38,130 bases of DNA from Thermoanaerobaculales bacterium (GCA_021107705.1 JAIOSJ010000204.1:1-38130), one strand, 5' to 3'; shown: positions 17,689 to 26,580, numbered from the stretch's first letter. Notes: generated by a model not told the origin, from the sequence alone. Program-made: numbers and translations.

Positions 17689-18351
17689 ATGACAGCATAC
17701 AAAAGACACGTTGACCCGGCCACGATCTCTGATCTCACCATCGCCCGCTTGTCCATATATCTGCGGTGCGTCGATCGACTCATAGAAGTGGGAATTGACA
17801 CGGTGTCCAGTCAGGAACTTGCTCGGCGCTTCAACCTCAATTCCGCCCAGATTCGCAAGGATTTGGCCCATTTTGGTGAATTCGGAGTACGGGGCGTCGG
17901 ATATAACGTCAGTGAACTGCACCGCTGCATCGTAGAGATCCTCGGATTGGACAGCGAGAGACGCCTGTTGATCGTTGGAGCCGGAAACCTCGGGACAGCC
18001 CTATGTCATTACTCCGGCTTCTCAGGCGAGAATTTTCTTGTGGTCGGAATTCTGGATCGTGATTCATCACGAATCAGCGACCCGACCCCAGCCGGACTGC
18101 TGGTTGAGGATTCCGTTCGCCTCGGTGAGATCGTCAAGCAACGACAGGTTGACATAGGCGTCATTACGACCCCGGCGTCCAGTGCCCAATCGGTATGCGA
18201 TCAGATGGTGGAAGCAGGTATCAGCACGATTCTGAACTTTGCCCCGATTAGGGTCCGGGCGCCGGAAACGGTCATGGTGAAGTCGGTCGATCTCAAGATC
18301 TACCTTGAGGAACTGTCCTTCCACTTGACCCAAAGGAATCGAAACCGGTAG
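17689..18351 (+). CDS. rex: redox-sensing transcriptional repressor Rex
   Basis: The 220-aa protein matches Rex in length and domains. The winged-helix part (1-80) includes VSSQELARRFNLNSAQIRKDLAHFGEFGVRGVGY, the DNA-reading region. The Rossmann part has LLIVGAGNLGTAL (NAD(H)-binding loop GAGNLG at 97-102). The domain-swap helix lies near the C-terminus. Rex binds DNA when NADH is low and releases it as NADH rises. The gene begins 4 bp after nuoN, so it is transcribed with complex I, and a candidate operator sits at nuoA. This supports autoregulation of the operon. Confidence 0.96.
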   Translation: MTAYKRHVDPATISDLTIARLSIYLRCVDRLIEVGIDTVSSQELARRFNLNSAQIRKDLAHFGEFGVRGVGYNVSELHRCIVEILGLDSERRLLIVGAGNLGTALCHYSGFSGENFLVVGILDRDSSRISDPTPAGLLVEDSVRLGEIVKQRQVDIGVITTPASSAQSVCDQMVEAGISTILNFAPIRVRAPETVMVKSVDLKIYLEELSFHLTQRNRNR

Positions 18352-18374
18352 TTTCGTAGGCGGCCGTACCGCGC

Positions 18375-18380
18375 TACAAT
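18375..18380 (+). promoter_or_regulatory. -10-like box before the kinase gene
   Basis: TACAAT lies 9 nt before the kinase ATG (18390). If used as a -10 box, transcription would start at or next to the ATG, giving a leaderless or near-leaderless mRNA; no ribosome site is visible. The -35 region is not convincing. Confidence 0.4.
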
Positions 18381-18389
18381 CCCATTGCA

Positions 18390-20066
18390 ATGGAAACACC
18401 TCAGCGAATCGGTAAATACGAGATCATTTCCAAGATAGCCGTTGGCGGTTTCGGGGTGATTTTCAAGGCATGGGATCCGTTCATCAAGCGGGCAGTGGCC
18501 GTCAAGATGTGTGCTTCTCCTGATGAGGAGGTTCGGCAGAGATTCCACCAGGAGGCGCAGTTCGTCGGAAATCTGGTACATCGGAACATCACTCTTGTCT
18601 TCGATTTCGGAATGCAGGACGATGTCCCGTATCTGGTCCAGGAGTTTCTCTCAGGATACGATCTGGATCACCTTTTGAATTCCGGTGTCCTTGGAGACAT
18701 CAATTCCGTGGCGTCAATTCTTCTGCAGGTTGCCGAAGGCCTTCGTTTCGCCCACAGCAAGGGGATTATCCATCGAGACATCAAACCCTCGAATATCAGG
18801 ATTCTGGAAGACGGCACGGTAAAGATCATGGACTTCGGCATTGCAAAGGCCATGGAAGGTGGGTCAAACCTGACCCAGACCGGCATCGCCCTCGGCACGG
18901 CCGGCTATCTCGCTCCCGAACAGATCCAGGGAGCGACGGTAGATCCACGGACTGATTTGTTTTCGCTTGGCGTCGTCGGGTACGAATTGATCACCGGTGT
19001 TCGCCCTTTCAAGGGCGCCTCTCTGAGCAATGTGCTTTATAAGATCCTCAACGAAGAACCCGACTTCCCCCGAGTATTCAGCCCTTCCTGTCCTCCCGAA
19101 CTGGAAGCCGTAATAACTCGTTGCATGAGCAAGGAGCCTGATCTCAGGTTCCAGGATGCGGATTCGGTCATCGAAGCCCTCCGGATGGTTCCCCTGGAGG
19201 AGATCGAGGGTGCTGACGCCAGGGATGACACGACCGGCGTTCTCCGCTTGGCCCTCGACAAGCTTCCCGCCCAGCAAACCCCATCGGATGAACCTTCAAC
19301 AGCAGAAATGGATGGAACGAAAGTTCTGGGAGACAGTACACCGGCGGGAGGTACCGAAATTCACCACGAACCGGCGTTCGGGGTACCTTCCGGACGGCGG
19401 GGACACCCGATTCTGATCATGTTCCTCGTGCTCATCGGTCTCCTGGGCGCTGGGGGCGTGGTTATCTATGTCTCCCCCGAGGTTCAAGGGGTGGTTTTCG
19501 GTCCCCAAGGAGCGCCATGGATCCCGACTCCAACGCCGACTCCGACAGCTACACCGACCCCAACCCCGGTTCCACCGACTCCGACTCCCTCGGCGACGGC
19601 AACACCCGAACCGACTCAAGGCCCGGTCCAGGTCAAGCTGGTCGTGGATCCCCCATCTCCTTTGCAGGTCGATGGTCGGTGGGTCGGAAAGCGTAATCAA
19701 CCGGTACAGATCCTGTCCCTCAGTCTGATGCCGGGAGGACACGACTTCACCCTCCACATCAAAGACATGGAGTCCAAAACTCTCCGCCGAACAGTCTCTG
19801 TCCACGACGGTCAGACCTTGGCGCTGACCGTTGATCTCGGCTTCCTCACGGTAAATCCGCTTCCCGGACAAGCGCCTCCCGGGGGTATCGTCTTCCTTGA
19901 TGGTGAGAGGATTGGGAAGATACCCCTGATCCGGAAGAAGATCCCTGCTGGTGAGCACAAACTGGTCATCCGGTGGGAGGGGCATGAACCATTCGTTCGA
20001 TCCATCGTGGTCCCCAGCCTCCCCTCTCCCGGTTTGAACGTGGGTGATGCGGCGCCGCCGGGCTAG
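18390..20066 (+). CDS. membrane Ser/Thr protein kinase with PEGA-like C-terminal domains
   Basis: The 558-aa protein has a complete Hanks-type kinase domain (about 9-266): glycine loop VGGFGV, catalytic lysine K39 in VAVKM, HRDIKPSN (128-135), DFG (148-150) and APE (175-177). A disordered segment follows, then one membrane helix (about 340-361). A Pro/Thr-repeat linker (378-410) leads to two beta-rich domains (413-483 and 484-542). The second reads GGIVFLDGERIGKIPLIRKKIPAGEHKLVIRWEGHEPF and is PEGA-like, a fold of cell-surface proteins. The kinase domain is thus cytosolic and the PEGA part periplasmic. It probably relays envelope signals; the ligand is unknown. Its stop interlocks with that of the convergent outer-membrane protein gene. 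Confidence 0.92.
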   Translation: METPQRIGKYEIISKIAVGGFGVIFKAWDPFIKRAVAVKMCASPDEEVRQRFHQEAQFVGNLVHRNITLVFDFGMQDDVPYLVQEFLSGYDLDHLLNSGVLGDINSVASILLQVAEGLRFAHSKGIIHRDIKPSNIRILEDGTVKIMDFGIAKAMEGGSNLTQTGIALGTAGYLAPEQIQGATVDPRTDLFSLGVVGYELITGVRPFKGASLSNVLYKILNEEPDFPRVFSPSCPPELEAVITRCMSKEPDLRFQDADSVIEALRMVPLEEIEGADARDDTTGVLRLALDKLPAQQTPSDEPSTAEMDGTKVLGDSTPAGGTEIHHEPAFGVPSGRRGHPILIMFLVLIGLLGAGGVVIYVSPEVQGVVFGPQGAPWIPTPTPTPTATPTPTPVPPTPTPSATATPEPTQGPVQVKLVVDPPSPLQVDGRWVGKRNQPVQILSLSLMPGGHDFTLHIKDMESKTLRRTVSVHDGQTLALTVDLGFLTVNPLPGQAPPGGIVFLDGERIGKIPLIRKKIPAGEHKLVIRWEGHEPFVRSIVVPSLPSPGLNVGDAAPPG

Positions 20067-21466
20067 AAATACCAAACTCCGCTCACCAGAAAGTCAACTC
20101 CACTCTTATCGGTCCAATCCGCGGCTGCATCGAGCCGAACAACGCCTGAGGAAAGTCCTATTCCGACCGTGAAATGGTCTATGTCTTCCTCGAATGGTGC
20201 ACGAACTAGAGATTGCTCAGCTCGTACGAGATCATATTCGACATTCCGAGGATCGCTGTAACTCTCATTCACGAAGGGCAAATGGGTCATGTCTCTCCAC
20301 CAGCCGCCTCGAATCGACCAGCCCCTGCGCTCGCTGAAGGTTGTGTATTCCAACCCAAGATGAAGTTCTGTGACATCTTTGATGCGATATTGGATCCCTG
20401 CCTCTTCAATAGTTCGGTCAAAGGGATCCATCTGCGAGAGTACATCTGAATAGCTGATTCGGGTGATCTCCGTCGCGATGACCCAGTTGTCTCCCGGGAA
20501 AAAGGCCAAGCCGGCCGAGGTCCTCTCGGGAACCGTAAATCTCCCTGGGAAGCTCCGGTCATCGATCACTTGACCATCCTCCGTCATTAGAGAATTCGTC
20601 AGTTCATACCTTGAATTCGAGCGCCAACTCAGGCCAAATCCCCACCGATCACTGCGGTAGAGAATACCGGCGCCATACATCAAGTCCTCATCATCACCCG
20701 AGGAAAGCTCCAAGCGATCTTCGGCCGACGCAACCGACGACAAATCGATAAGTGAGCGAGCATTGACTCGGGTCTGTCCCAGAGCGAGTGACAAACCAAG
20801 GGACCAGTAATCTCCAATTCGATAACCAATACCGGTGCCGAGAGCCTTTGTGGAGATCGAATAGGTAGCGGTCTGTCCGAAATAGCGAGAGAAAACCTGG
20901 CTCCCGTCAGGGTTGAGTAGGTCCAGCGTGCATTCCTCGCCGCCGCCAGGAAGGTTGGCTGTTCCATCAGCCTCCACACATACGACCCCATCGCCTACCA
21001 AGAACCCGGCATCAAGATCGGCAAGAACCCCGTAATACATCGCCAGGGTCAACTTATTACGAATCAGGGGCAGTAGTACGCTCCCGAAATTCACTCGGTT
21101 GGAAGTCGACTGGGCCGTGACGCGATATGGATCCGACTCGCCCGTTAACGAGATTCGTGTGCCTTCTATCGAGGTACTGACTCCATCGTGGGTCAATTGC
21201 CCCACTGGGTATTCCTCTTCATCCTGGATCCACTCCATGGAGGCCTCCCGGCCCAGATAGGCCAGACCTGCCGGATTGGCCAGCGCGGCAGTCGAATCAT
21301 CTGCAATCGCAACAAAGGCGCCGCCGATTCCTCGTGCCCGCGCACCAGGATTCGTGAAATTGAAGTTGATCCCGGTAAAGGCGTACGCATCCGACTGTGC
21401 ATGAGCGTTAACTGCCGGCACGGCTACGAGAAAAAACACCAGAATAATTACTCTTCGCTCGCCCAT
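20063..21466 (-). CDS. outer-membrane beta-barrel protein, FadL/OmpP1-like
   Basis: The 467-aa product has a signal peptide (1-24, ending NAHA before Q). The first mature segment, GARARGIGGAFVAIADDSTAALANPAGL, is the signature of FadL/OmpP1/PorV-type barrels. Alternating amphipathic strands follow, and the protein ends in VSGVWYF, an outer-membrane insertion signal with terminal Phe. Such proteins pass hydrophobic compounds or serve as secretion accessories; the cargo here is unknown. Two Cys pairs are possible (C in VVCVEADG and EECTLD). A strong ribosome site GAGGAGG precedes the ATG at 21466. It converges with the kinase gene with a 4-bp stop overlap. Confidence 0.85.
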   Translation of the reverse strand: MGERRVIILVFFLVAVPAVNAHAQSDAYAFTGINFNFTNPGARARGIGGAFVAIADDSTAALANPAGLAYLGREASMEWIQDEEEYPVGQLTHDGVSTSIEGTRISLTGESDPYRVTAQSTSNRVNFGSVLLPLIRNKLTLAMYYGVLADLDAGFLVGDGVVCVEADGTANLPGGGEECTLDLLNPDGSQVFSRYFGQTATYSISTKALGTGIGYRIGDYWSLGLSLALGQTRVNARSLIDLSSVASAEDRLELSSGDDEDLMYGAGILYRSDRWGFGLSWRSNSRYELTNSLMTEDGQVIDDRSFPGRFTVPERTSAGLAFFPGDNWVIATEITRISYSDVLSQMDPFDRTIEEAGIQYRIKDVTELHLGLEYTTFSERRGWSIRGGWWRDMTHLPFVNESYSDPRNVEYDLVRAEQSLVRAPFEEDIDHFTVGIGLSSGVVRLDAAADWTDKSGVDFLVSGVWYF

Positions 21467-21532
21467 TCTCTCCTCCTCGGTCCTTTTCTTTCAAAATGAG
21501 GCTACCCAACCCCAGGATTTCGGTCAAACCCG

Positions 21533-21538
21533 TATAAT
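21533..21538 (+). promoter_or_regulatory. -10 box TATAAT directly before a GTG start
   Basis: A consensus TATAAT ends 6 nt before the GTG at 21545. Transcription would begin at the start codon itself, making the mRNA leaderless. In the same 78-bp gap the opposite strand carries TTGACC and, 17 bp later, TAGCCT, a possible promoter for the barrel gene, so divergent promoters overlap. Confidence 0.5.
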
Positions 21539-21544
21539 CACCCC

Positions 21545-22687
21545 GTGAATCCGAAATCGGTTTTCCACAGATTCAAGATCTGGTTTTCTGTCGTTGTTTT
21601 CGGTCTCGCGGCGAACGGCGTAGGGGCTGCCCGCTGGTATGAAGATTACGAACTCGCCGTTGAACAGATTAGCCGGGGTGAGTGCTCGCCGGTTGCCATC
21701 GAAGCCCTCGGCGCAGCGGTCGTCGACAAGCCTAAACCTCGCAAGGAGGCCCGAACCTACGCCGCCCGCCGAATTGACTATCTGCCCTATTACCAACTCG
21801 CCAAGGCCCATCTTCTGTGCGCCAACCTCGAACTGGCACAACAGTACATCGAAAAATCTCGGTCTTTCGGGGTCTCCGGTTCCTATGAACTCACCGTGTT
21901 GGAAAGTCGTATTGACGGAGAGATACAAGCTCGGGTCGCCGATTCGACGCCCGAGCCGGTCGATGCTGAGGACTTTCTCAGACGCTTCTCGGATGCCGGA
22001 CAGCGCCTTGAAAAGAGCAGGACCGCTCTTGCCGACGTGAATGAGGCATATCTCAGGGCCTCTCCCCTTCAGCATCAACACCCAGAGTGGGCGCAACGAC
22101 GGGATGCGGCCGCCGAGCGTATCGATGAAGCGGCCCAGAACATTTCCGAGAGCGAGGAAGCAATGGACCTTCTCAGTCTTGCCGACGCTACATCGGCGGT
22201 TACTGAGGCATGGCATGACCTGCAGAATCTGAAGCGCGAGATCGAGAGCCGGCACGAGATCTGGCAACTGGCTCAGATCACCCCAACTCCAGTTTCCTCT
22301 CCTGTTCTAGCGGCTGTTCGCCCGACACCGACTGTACCGCCCGCTGTCGTGAGTCCATTGTCCGAACCTCGAGAGTCGATCGTTCCAGCGGAACTGAGGC
22401 GTGCGGCCACTGCCTATTTCGCTGCTGATTACCAGGTTGCGGTCGATCTTTTGAAAGACGCCAAGTTCGGCGCTGATCAGGTTCAGGCTGCGGCCCTTCT
22501 CCTGCGTGGAGCGGCACGGCTGGCCTTGGCTGACCTCGGGGGAGCGGAAGCCGACAGAGAGATGAGAGGGCTGGCTCATGCTGACCTCGATTCTTGTGGA
22601 CGCCTGAGCCTGACGATTCGACCCAACCCTCAGCTCTTTCCGCCTAGCGTCGTGCTTGCCTTTGAGGCGACCGTCGCTTCACAGTAG
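21545..22687 (+). CDS. secreted helical protein of unknown function
   Basis: I do not recognise this 380-aa protein. It has a signal peptide (about 1-28, WFSVVVFGLAANGVGA). The first mature half resembles TPR-like helical hairpins (residues 30-130: YYQLAKAHLLCANLELAQQYIEKSR). A charged, probably coiled-coil helical region follows (145-245, rich in E, A, R). Next is a Pro/Thr/Val linker (248-285) and a further helical-hairpin segment (about 290-345: AATAYFAADYQVAVDLLKDA). The end is a short beta segment. The Pro/Thr linker resembles that of the nearby kinase. It could be an envelope scaffold or partner of the barrel protein across the divergent promoter; that is inference. The GTG start follows a TATAAT box by 6 nt. 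Confidence 0.75.
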   Translation: MNPKSVFHRFKIWFSVVVFGLAANGVGAARWYEDYELAVEQISRGECSPVAIEALGAAVVDKPKPRKEARTYAARRIDYLPYYQLAKAHLLCANLELAQQYIEKSRSFGVSGSYELTVLESRIDGEIQARVADSTPEPVDAEDFLRRFSDAGQRLEKSRTALADVNEAYLRASPLQHQHPEWAQRRDAAAERIDEAAQNISESEEAMDLLSLADATSAVTEAWHDLQNLKREIESRHEIWQLAQITPTPVSSPVLAAVRPTPTVPPAVVSPLSEPRESIVPAELRRAATAYFAADYQVAVDLLKDAKFGADQVQAAALLLRGAARLALADLGGAEADREMRGLAHADLDSCGRLSLTIRPNPQLFPPSVVLAFEATVASQ

Positions 22688-22743
22688 GAATAGAGTTAAA
22701 CAGCGCTCACCCTTGAACTGGCTCGAATCCGTCGCTCTTTGGC

Positions 22744-22759
22744 ACCCGCTCCGGCGGGT
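22744..22759. repeat. small GC hairpin between operons
   Basis: ACCCGC (22744-22749) pairs with GCGGGT (22754-22759) across a 4-base loop, 57 bp after the preceding stop codon. There is no run of T after it on the plus strand, so it is at best a weak terminator or protective hairpin. Confidence 0.45.
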
Positions 22760-22883
22760 TAGGTTACTATCAGTCGAATGAAGCACCGCACACCTATTTC
22801 TCACCAGCTATCTGTTGCGGTCGGCGATGGAGGACACCCACAGGGGGTTGCTCAACCACGCCTCAACTTCAACGGGAGGTTGC

Positions 22884-23741
22884 ATGGATCTTGCCGTTAA
22901 ATCGATCCTTCGGCCCAAGTTCTTCGAAGATGCGTTGACCTATTTGGCCGATGATCCCTCGATCGTCCCCGTGGCCGGTGGCACCGACCTCGTAGTGCAA
23001 CTGCGTGCCGGACATCGTAAGGCAAAAAGACTCCTGGACATTTCGGCAGTTACCTCGAAGGCGATCTCTGTGACGGGGGAAACCCTGGAGATCGGCGCGG
23101 GAGCCACAATGGACACGATCGCCCAATCCGAGGCCGTCAGGTGTTTCTGTCCCGGCCTTTCAGAGGCGGCCGCTCAAGTCGGCGCGTGGCCGATTCAATG
23201 TCGTGCCACCCTCGGCGGGAACCTTGCCAACGCATCACCAGCGGCAGACACCGTACCTCCCCTGCTTGCATCGGGCGCGACAGTCATAACTGCATCGACC
23301 CGCGGTGAACGAAGGATTCCGATTTGCAAATTCTTCACCGGACCTGGGCAGACAGTGATCAAAGACCGGGAGTTGATCCGGGCGATTGAGATCCCCTACC
23401 CGCCACCCAATACCGTTTCCTTGTTCAAAAAACTCGGTTGGAGGCGCGAACAGGTCATTTCGGTCGTCAGCTTGGCCATCCAACTCACTTTCGATTCCGA
23501 AAAGCGGGTTTCCCGGGCAGCGGTGGCTCTGGGATCAGTGGCGCCCACGCCGATCAGGGCGCCATCTTCAGAGAACTTCCTGACGGGCCAAATCTTGACG
23601 CCGGAGACCAGACTGGCAGCTTCTTCCGCCGTCCAAGGGGACATCTCTCCCATCGACGACGTCCGGTCGCCTGCCTGGTATCGGCGTTTAGCCGCCAAAG
23701 TGCTTCTGAGCCGGCTTTTGGAGAGGGCTGCAAATGTCTGA
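22884..23741 (+). CDS. molybdenum hydroxylase, FAD-binding (medium) subunit
   Basis: The 285-aa product starts at the ATG at 22884 (ribosome site GGGAGG); an in-frame start at 22815 would add 23 residues without homologous sequence. The FAD-binding motifs of the CoxM/XdhB/vanillyl-oxidase fold are present: VAGGTDLVVQLRAG and RATLGGNLANASPAADTVPPLLA. The C-terminal CO-dehydrogenase-flavoprotein-like domain follows. It passes electrons from the FeS subunit to an acceptor. The stop overlaps the next gene by 8 bp (ATGTCTGA). Gene order FAD-FeS-Mo is that of coxMSL. Confidence 0.92.
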   Translation: MDLAVKSILRPKFFEDALTYLADDPSIVPVAGGTDLVVQLRAGHRKAKRLLDISAVTSKAISVTGETLEIGAGATMDTIAQSEAVRCFCPGLSEAAAQVGAWPIQCRATLGGNLANASPAADTVPPLLASGATVITASTRGERRIPICKFFTGPGQTVIKDRELIRAIEIPYPPPNTVSLFKKLGWRREQVISVVSLAIQLTFDSEKRVSRAAVALGSVAPTPIRAPSSENFLTGQILTPETRLAASSAVQGDISPIDDVRSPAWYRRLAAKVLLSRLLERAANV

Positions 23742-24216
23742 AAGCTCTTCGATCACGTTTCGTCTCAATGGCCGAACGCGAACCTTCAATGTCCCACCCG
23801 GACGACGTCTTCTGGACCTCATCCGAGAGGAAGCCGGAATGACCGGCACGAAAGAGGGTTGCGGGGCCGGCGAATGTGGCGCCTGTACGGTTTTGTTGGA
23901 TGGGAGACCCGTGCCCTCGTGCTTGATTTTCGCCGTCTCCTGTGATGGGCAGGAAATCACGACGATCGAAGGTCTTGCAACCGGCGCCGTACTTCATCCC
24001 ATTCAAGAGGCGATGATCCACACTGGTGGTGTTCAGTGCGGTTTCTGCACTCCCGGAGTCGTTATGACCTCGGTGGCACTCCTCGAACATTCGGTCACAG
24101 ATCCAGATGAGCGCAAACGTAGACTGGCCGGCAATCTCTGTCGTTGTACCGGTTACGTCAAGATCTTCGATGCAATCGAAAAAGCCGAACAGAGTTCTGG
24201 AGAGGACCATGTCTGA
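23734..24216 (+). CDS. molybdenum hydroxylase, [2Fe-2S] (small) subunit
   Basis: The 160-aa protein has the plant-ferredoxin-type cluster (C43, C48, C51, C63: EGCGAGECGACTVLLDG). The second, four-helix cluster domain follows, with QCGFCTPG and NLCRCTGY. It carries electrons from the Mo site to FAD. Both junctions of this gene use the same 8-nt overlap ATGTCTGA, so all three subunits should be made in step. Confidence 0.95.
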   Translation: MSESSSITFRLNGRTRTFNVPPGRRLLDLIREEAGMTGTKEGCGAGECGACTVLLDGRPVPSCLIFAVSCDGQEITTIEGLATGAVLHPIQEAMIHTGGVQCGFCTPGVVMTSVALLEHSVTDPDERKRRLAGNLCRCTGYVKIFDAIEKAEQSSGEDHV

Positions 24217-26503
24217 GTCTCAACCACCTCTCGGAGGTTCCCACAAAAGGCTGGATGCCGAGGCCAAAATCACCGGTCAGACTCGCTACGTCGGAGATCT
24301 CTCCTTGCCCGGGATGCTGCACGCAGCGGTTGCAATGTCAACGACCGCCTCTGCTCGAGTTCGGTCTATCGATCTTTCAGCGGCGCAGGATATGCCGGAG
24401 GTCGAAGCCATTCTGACTGCGAAGGACATACCTGGAACGAATCTCATCGGAGTCATCTTTCCCGATCAGCCGCTCCTCGTTGAGGATCGGATTCGCATGG
24501 TTGGCGACCGTCTAGCCCTGGTGGCTGCGAGAACTCCTGAGGCCGCGTGGCGAGCGGCAGGCGCCATCCGATCGAATGTCGAGCCACTCCCCGGCGTCTT
24601 CGACCCGATCGCCGCACTCGATGACGGATCACCTCTCGTCCACGGAACCAGTAATTTGCTTCACACCTACAGGGTCATTCGCGGTGAGCACGAAGAAACA
24701 TCGTCGGAGGCCCCTGTGATCGTCGAGGCGGAGTACCACATCGGCGGCCAGGAACATGCCTACCTCGAACCCCAAGCCTGTCTTGCCATCCCCGAGCGCG
24801 ACAGGATCACAGTGGTCGCGAGCTGCCAGTGTCCTTTTTACATCCAGCGGGCAGTCGCTCGGATTCTCGCCTTGCCGCTGGCGGCCATTCGAATAGAACA
24901 GGCGCCGACTGGTGGCGCCTTCGGTGGGAAAGAGGATTACCCTTCCGAACCCGCAGCCTGTGCCGCTCTTCTGGCCCATCATACGGGCAGACCGGTACGC
25001 TTTCTCTACCATCGAGAACTCGATCTCCAGGTCACCACAAAACGCCATGCGATGGTTGTTCGCCATCGCTGGGGCGCGGATTCCGACGGTCGCCTCCTCT
25101 TCGCAGAGGTGGATGCAGTTCTGGACGCCGGGGCCTACGCGGGTCTTTCGACCGTTGTGGCTGAACGGGCCAACGTGTCGGCCATAGGTCCTTATGACGT
25201 GCCGGTTGTTCGGGTCGAGACTAGAATCGCCCTGACCAACAATCTCTTCGCCGGCGCCTATCGTGGCTTTGGGGCGCCCCAAGTCAGTGTCGCCGCCGAA
25301 GCAACGATGGATCGCCTCGCACGAAAGTTAAATATAGACCCCGTGGAATTTCGCCGTCGAAACCTGCTGACGAACCGGAAGGCCAAGACCTGTACCGGTC
25401 AAGTTCTTCCGGCCCCCGTGTTGGCGGAGGCATGCCTCGAGCGAGCTGTCGAAGCGTCGCAACTTTTTGTCGCTGGTGATCGCAACCCCTCTTTCCGGAA
25501 GAGAGGCACCGGCGTCGCCATGTGTCTCTACGGGATCAACCTTCACCGCGGAGGTCAGTTTTTGGATCGTTCCTCGGCGGTGGTGATCCTCCAGCCAGAC
25601 GGGTCCGTAATCGTACGTGTAGGCCTCACCGAAATGGGTCAAGGCAATCTGACAGCTATCCAGACCGTAACGGCGGCGGCTCTCGGCATCGATCCGGAAC
25701 AGGTACAGGTTTGGCAACCCGACACCACCACGGTCGCTGATTCGGGCCCGACCGTCGCTTCGCGGGGATTACACACATCGGGACGCGCGGTCTTGGATGC
25801 GATCCGGCACCTCAGAGAACGCCTCGATCCAGTCGCAGCTGACCTCCTTGGTTGCGACCCTAGAGCCGTCGAATTGGCGGGGAACGAAGCTCGCGTTGCC
25901 GACGGCAAATCATCCATTCCCTTTCCAAAGGTGGCGGAGGAGATGGCTGCACGTCGGATCGAGTCAATCTCTACCGGCTGGTACCGCTCCGAGCCCCGCG
26001 AATTCGACGAGGAAACCGGACTTGGCAATCCATATTCAAGCTACGCCATCGCCTGCCATGTCGCCAAGGTCGCCGTTGACCCGGATCTCGGTCTTGTCCG
26101 AGTAGAGCACGTCGCGGCCGCGCACGATGTGGGCCGAGTCATCCACCGTTCAGCCGCCGAAGGACAGGTTGAAGGTGGGATTGTCCAGGCAATGGGTTGG
26201 GCATTGACGGAAGAACTGAAACTCGACAAAGGCCGACTGCTCAACCCTGGTTTCACCGATTATTTGATACCGACTTCCGATGACGTCCCGGAGATTTCGG
26301 TGACCTTCCTTGAAGACGCTCCCGGACGAGGTCCCTTTGGCGCCAAGGGTCTCGGTGAACCATCCTTCATTCCCGCCGCTGCGGCCATTCGCAATGCCGT
26401 ATGCGACGCCCTCGAGGTCGAGATCGACCGGTTGCCTCTGACCCCACCCACCGTGGTACTTGCCACGGATCCGGAACAGCCGTTCCTACATGGTTTACCG
26501 TAG
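24209..26503 (+). CDS. molybdenum hydroxylase, molybdopterin-binding (large) subunit
   Basis: From the ATG at 24209 (ribosome site GGAGAGGA) the product is 764 aa, normal for the family. Motifs: EHAYLEPQ (182-189), GGAFGGK (235-241), YRGFGAPQ (351-358), EMGQG (475-479), and the active-site base E717 in GAKGLGEPS. The loop YRGFGAPQ lacks the AYRCSFR signature of form I CO dehydrogenase, so this is a xanthine-dehydrogenase-like or other hydroxylase. It hydroxylates some N-heterocycle or aldehyde using water; the substrate cannot be told. No XdhC chaperone is next to it. Its stop codon forms the first bases of a long inverted repeat. Confidence 0.93.
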   Translation: MSESQPPLGGSHKRLDAEAKITGQTRYVGDLSLPGMLHAAVAMSTTASARVRSIDLSAAQDMPEVEAILTAKDIPGTNLIGVIFPDQPLLVEDRIRMVGDRLALVAARTPEAAWRAAGAIRSNVEPLPGVFDPIAALDDGSPLVHGTSNLLHTYRVIRGEHEETSSEAPVIVEAEYHIGGQEHAYLEPQACLAIPERDRITVVASCQCPFYIQRAVARILALPLAAIRIEQAPTGGAFGGKEDYPSEPAACAALLAHHTGRPVRFLYHRELDLQVTTKRHAMVVRHRWGADSDGRLLFAEVDAVLDAGAYAGLSTVVAERANVSAIGPYDVPVVRVETRIALTNNLFAGAYRGFGAPQVSVAAEATMDRLARKLNIDPVEFRRRNLLTNRKAKTCTGQVLPAPVLAEACLERAVEASQLFVAGDRNPSFRKRGTGVAMCLYGINLHRGGQFLDRSSAVVILQPDGSVIVRVGLTEMGQGNLTAIQTVTAAALGIDPEQVQVWQPDTTTVADSGPTVASRGLHTSGRAVLDAIRHLRERLDPVAADLLGCDPRAVELAGNEARVADGKSSIPFPKVAEEMAARRIESISTGWYRSEPREFDEETGLGNPYSSYAIACHVAKVAVDPDLGLVRVEHVAAAHDVGRVIHRSAAEGQVEGGIVQAMGWALTEELKLDKGRLLNPGFTDYLIPTSDDVPEISVTFLEDAPGRGPFGAKGLGEPSFIPAAAAIRNAVCDALEVEIDRLPLTPPTVVLATDPEQPFLHGLP

Positions 26504-26580
26504 GAGTCTGTAGGGCAGAGGCCGGTGGCATTACCGAGAAAGTGTGACATCGGTGATGGCCTCTGCCCTACAGACTCCTA
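26501..26580. repeat. long perfect inverted repeat A
   Basis: Arms at 26501-26523 and 26558-26580 are perfect 23-nt reverse complements around a 34-nt spacer. The outer ends read TAGGAG and CTCCTA; the left TAG is the stop codon of the molybdopterin subunit gene. It can act as a bidirectional hairpin between convergent genes and looks like a mobile REP-type unit. Confidence 0.92.

Noticed and set aside
19527-19617. Tandem repeat of biological note in the kinase gene
   Set aside because: It is the codon pattern of a Pro/Thr linker, common in membrane kinases, so it is explained by the protein.
19296-20075. 259-codon minus-strand frame opposite the kinase C-terminus
   Set aside because: Antisense to the PEGA-like and Pro/Thr-linker part; its Arg/Ser-rich stretch is the mirror of the CCGACT-type codon repeats.
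24209-26503. Form I CO dehydrogenase (CoxL)
   Set aside because: The gene order fits, but the AYRCSFR active-site loop is absent; the sequence reads YRGFGAPQ.
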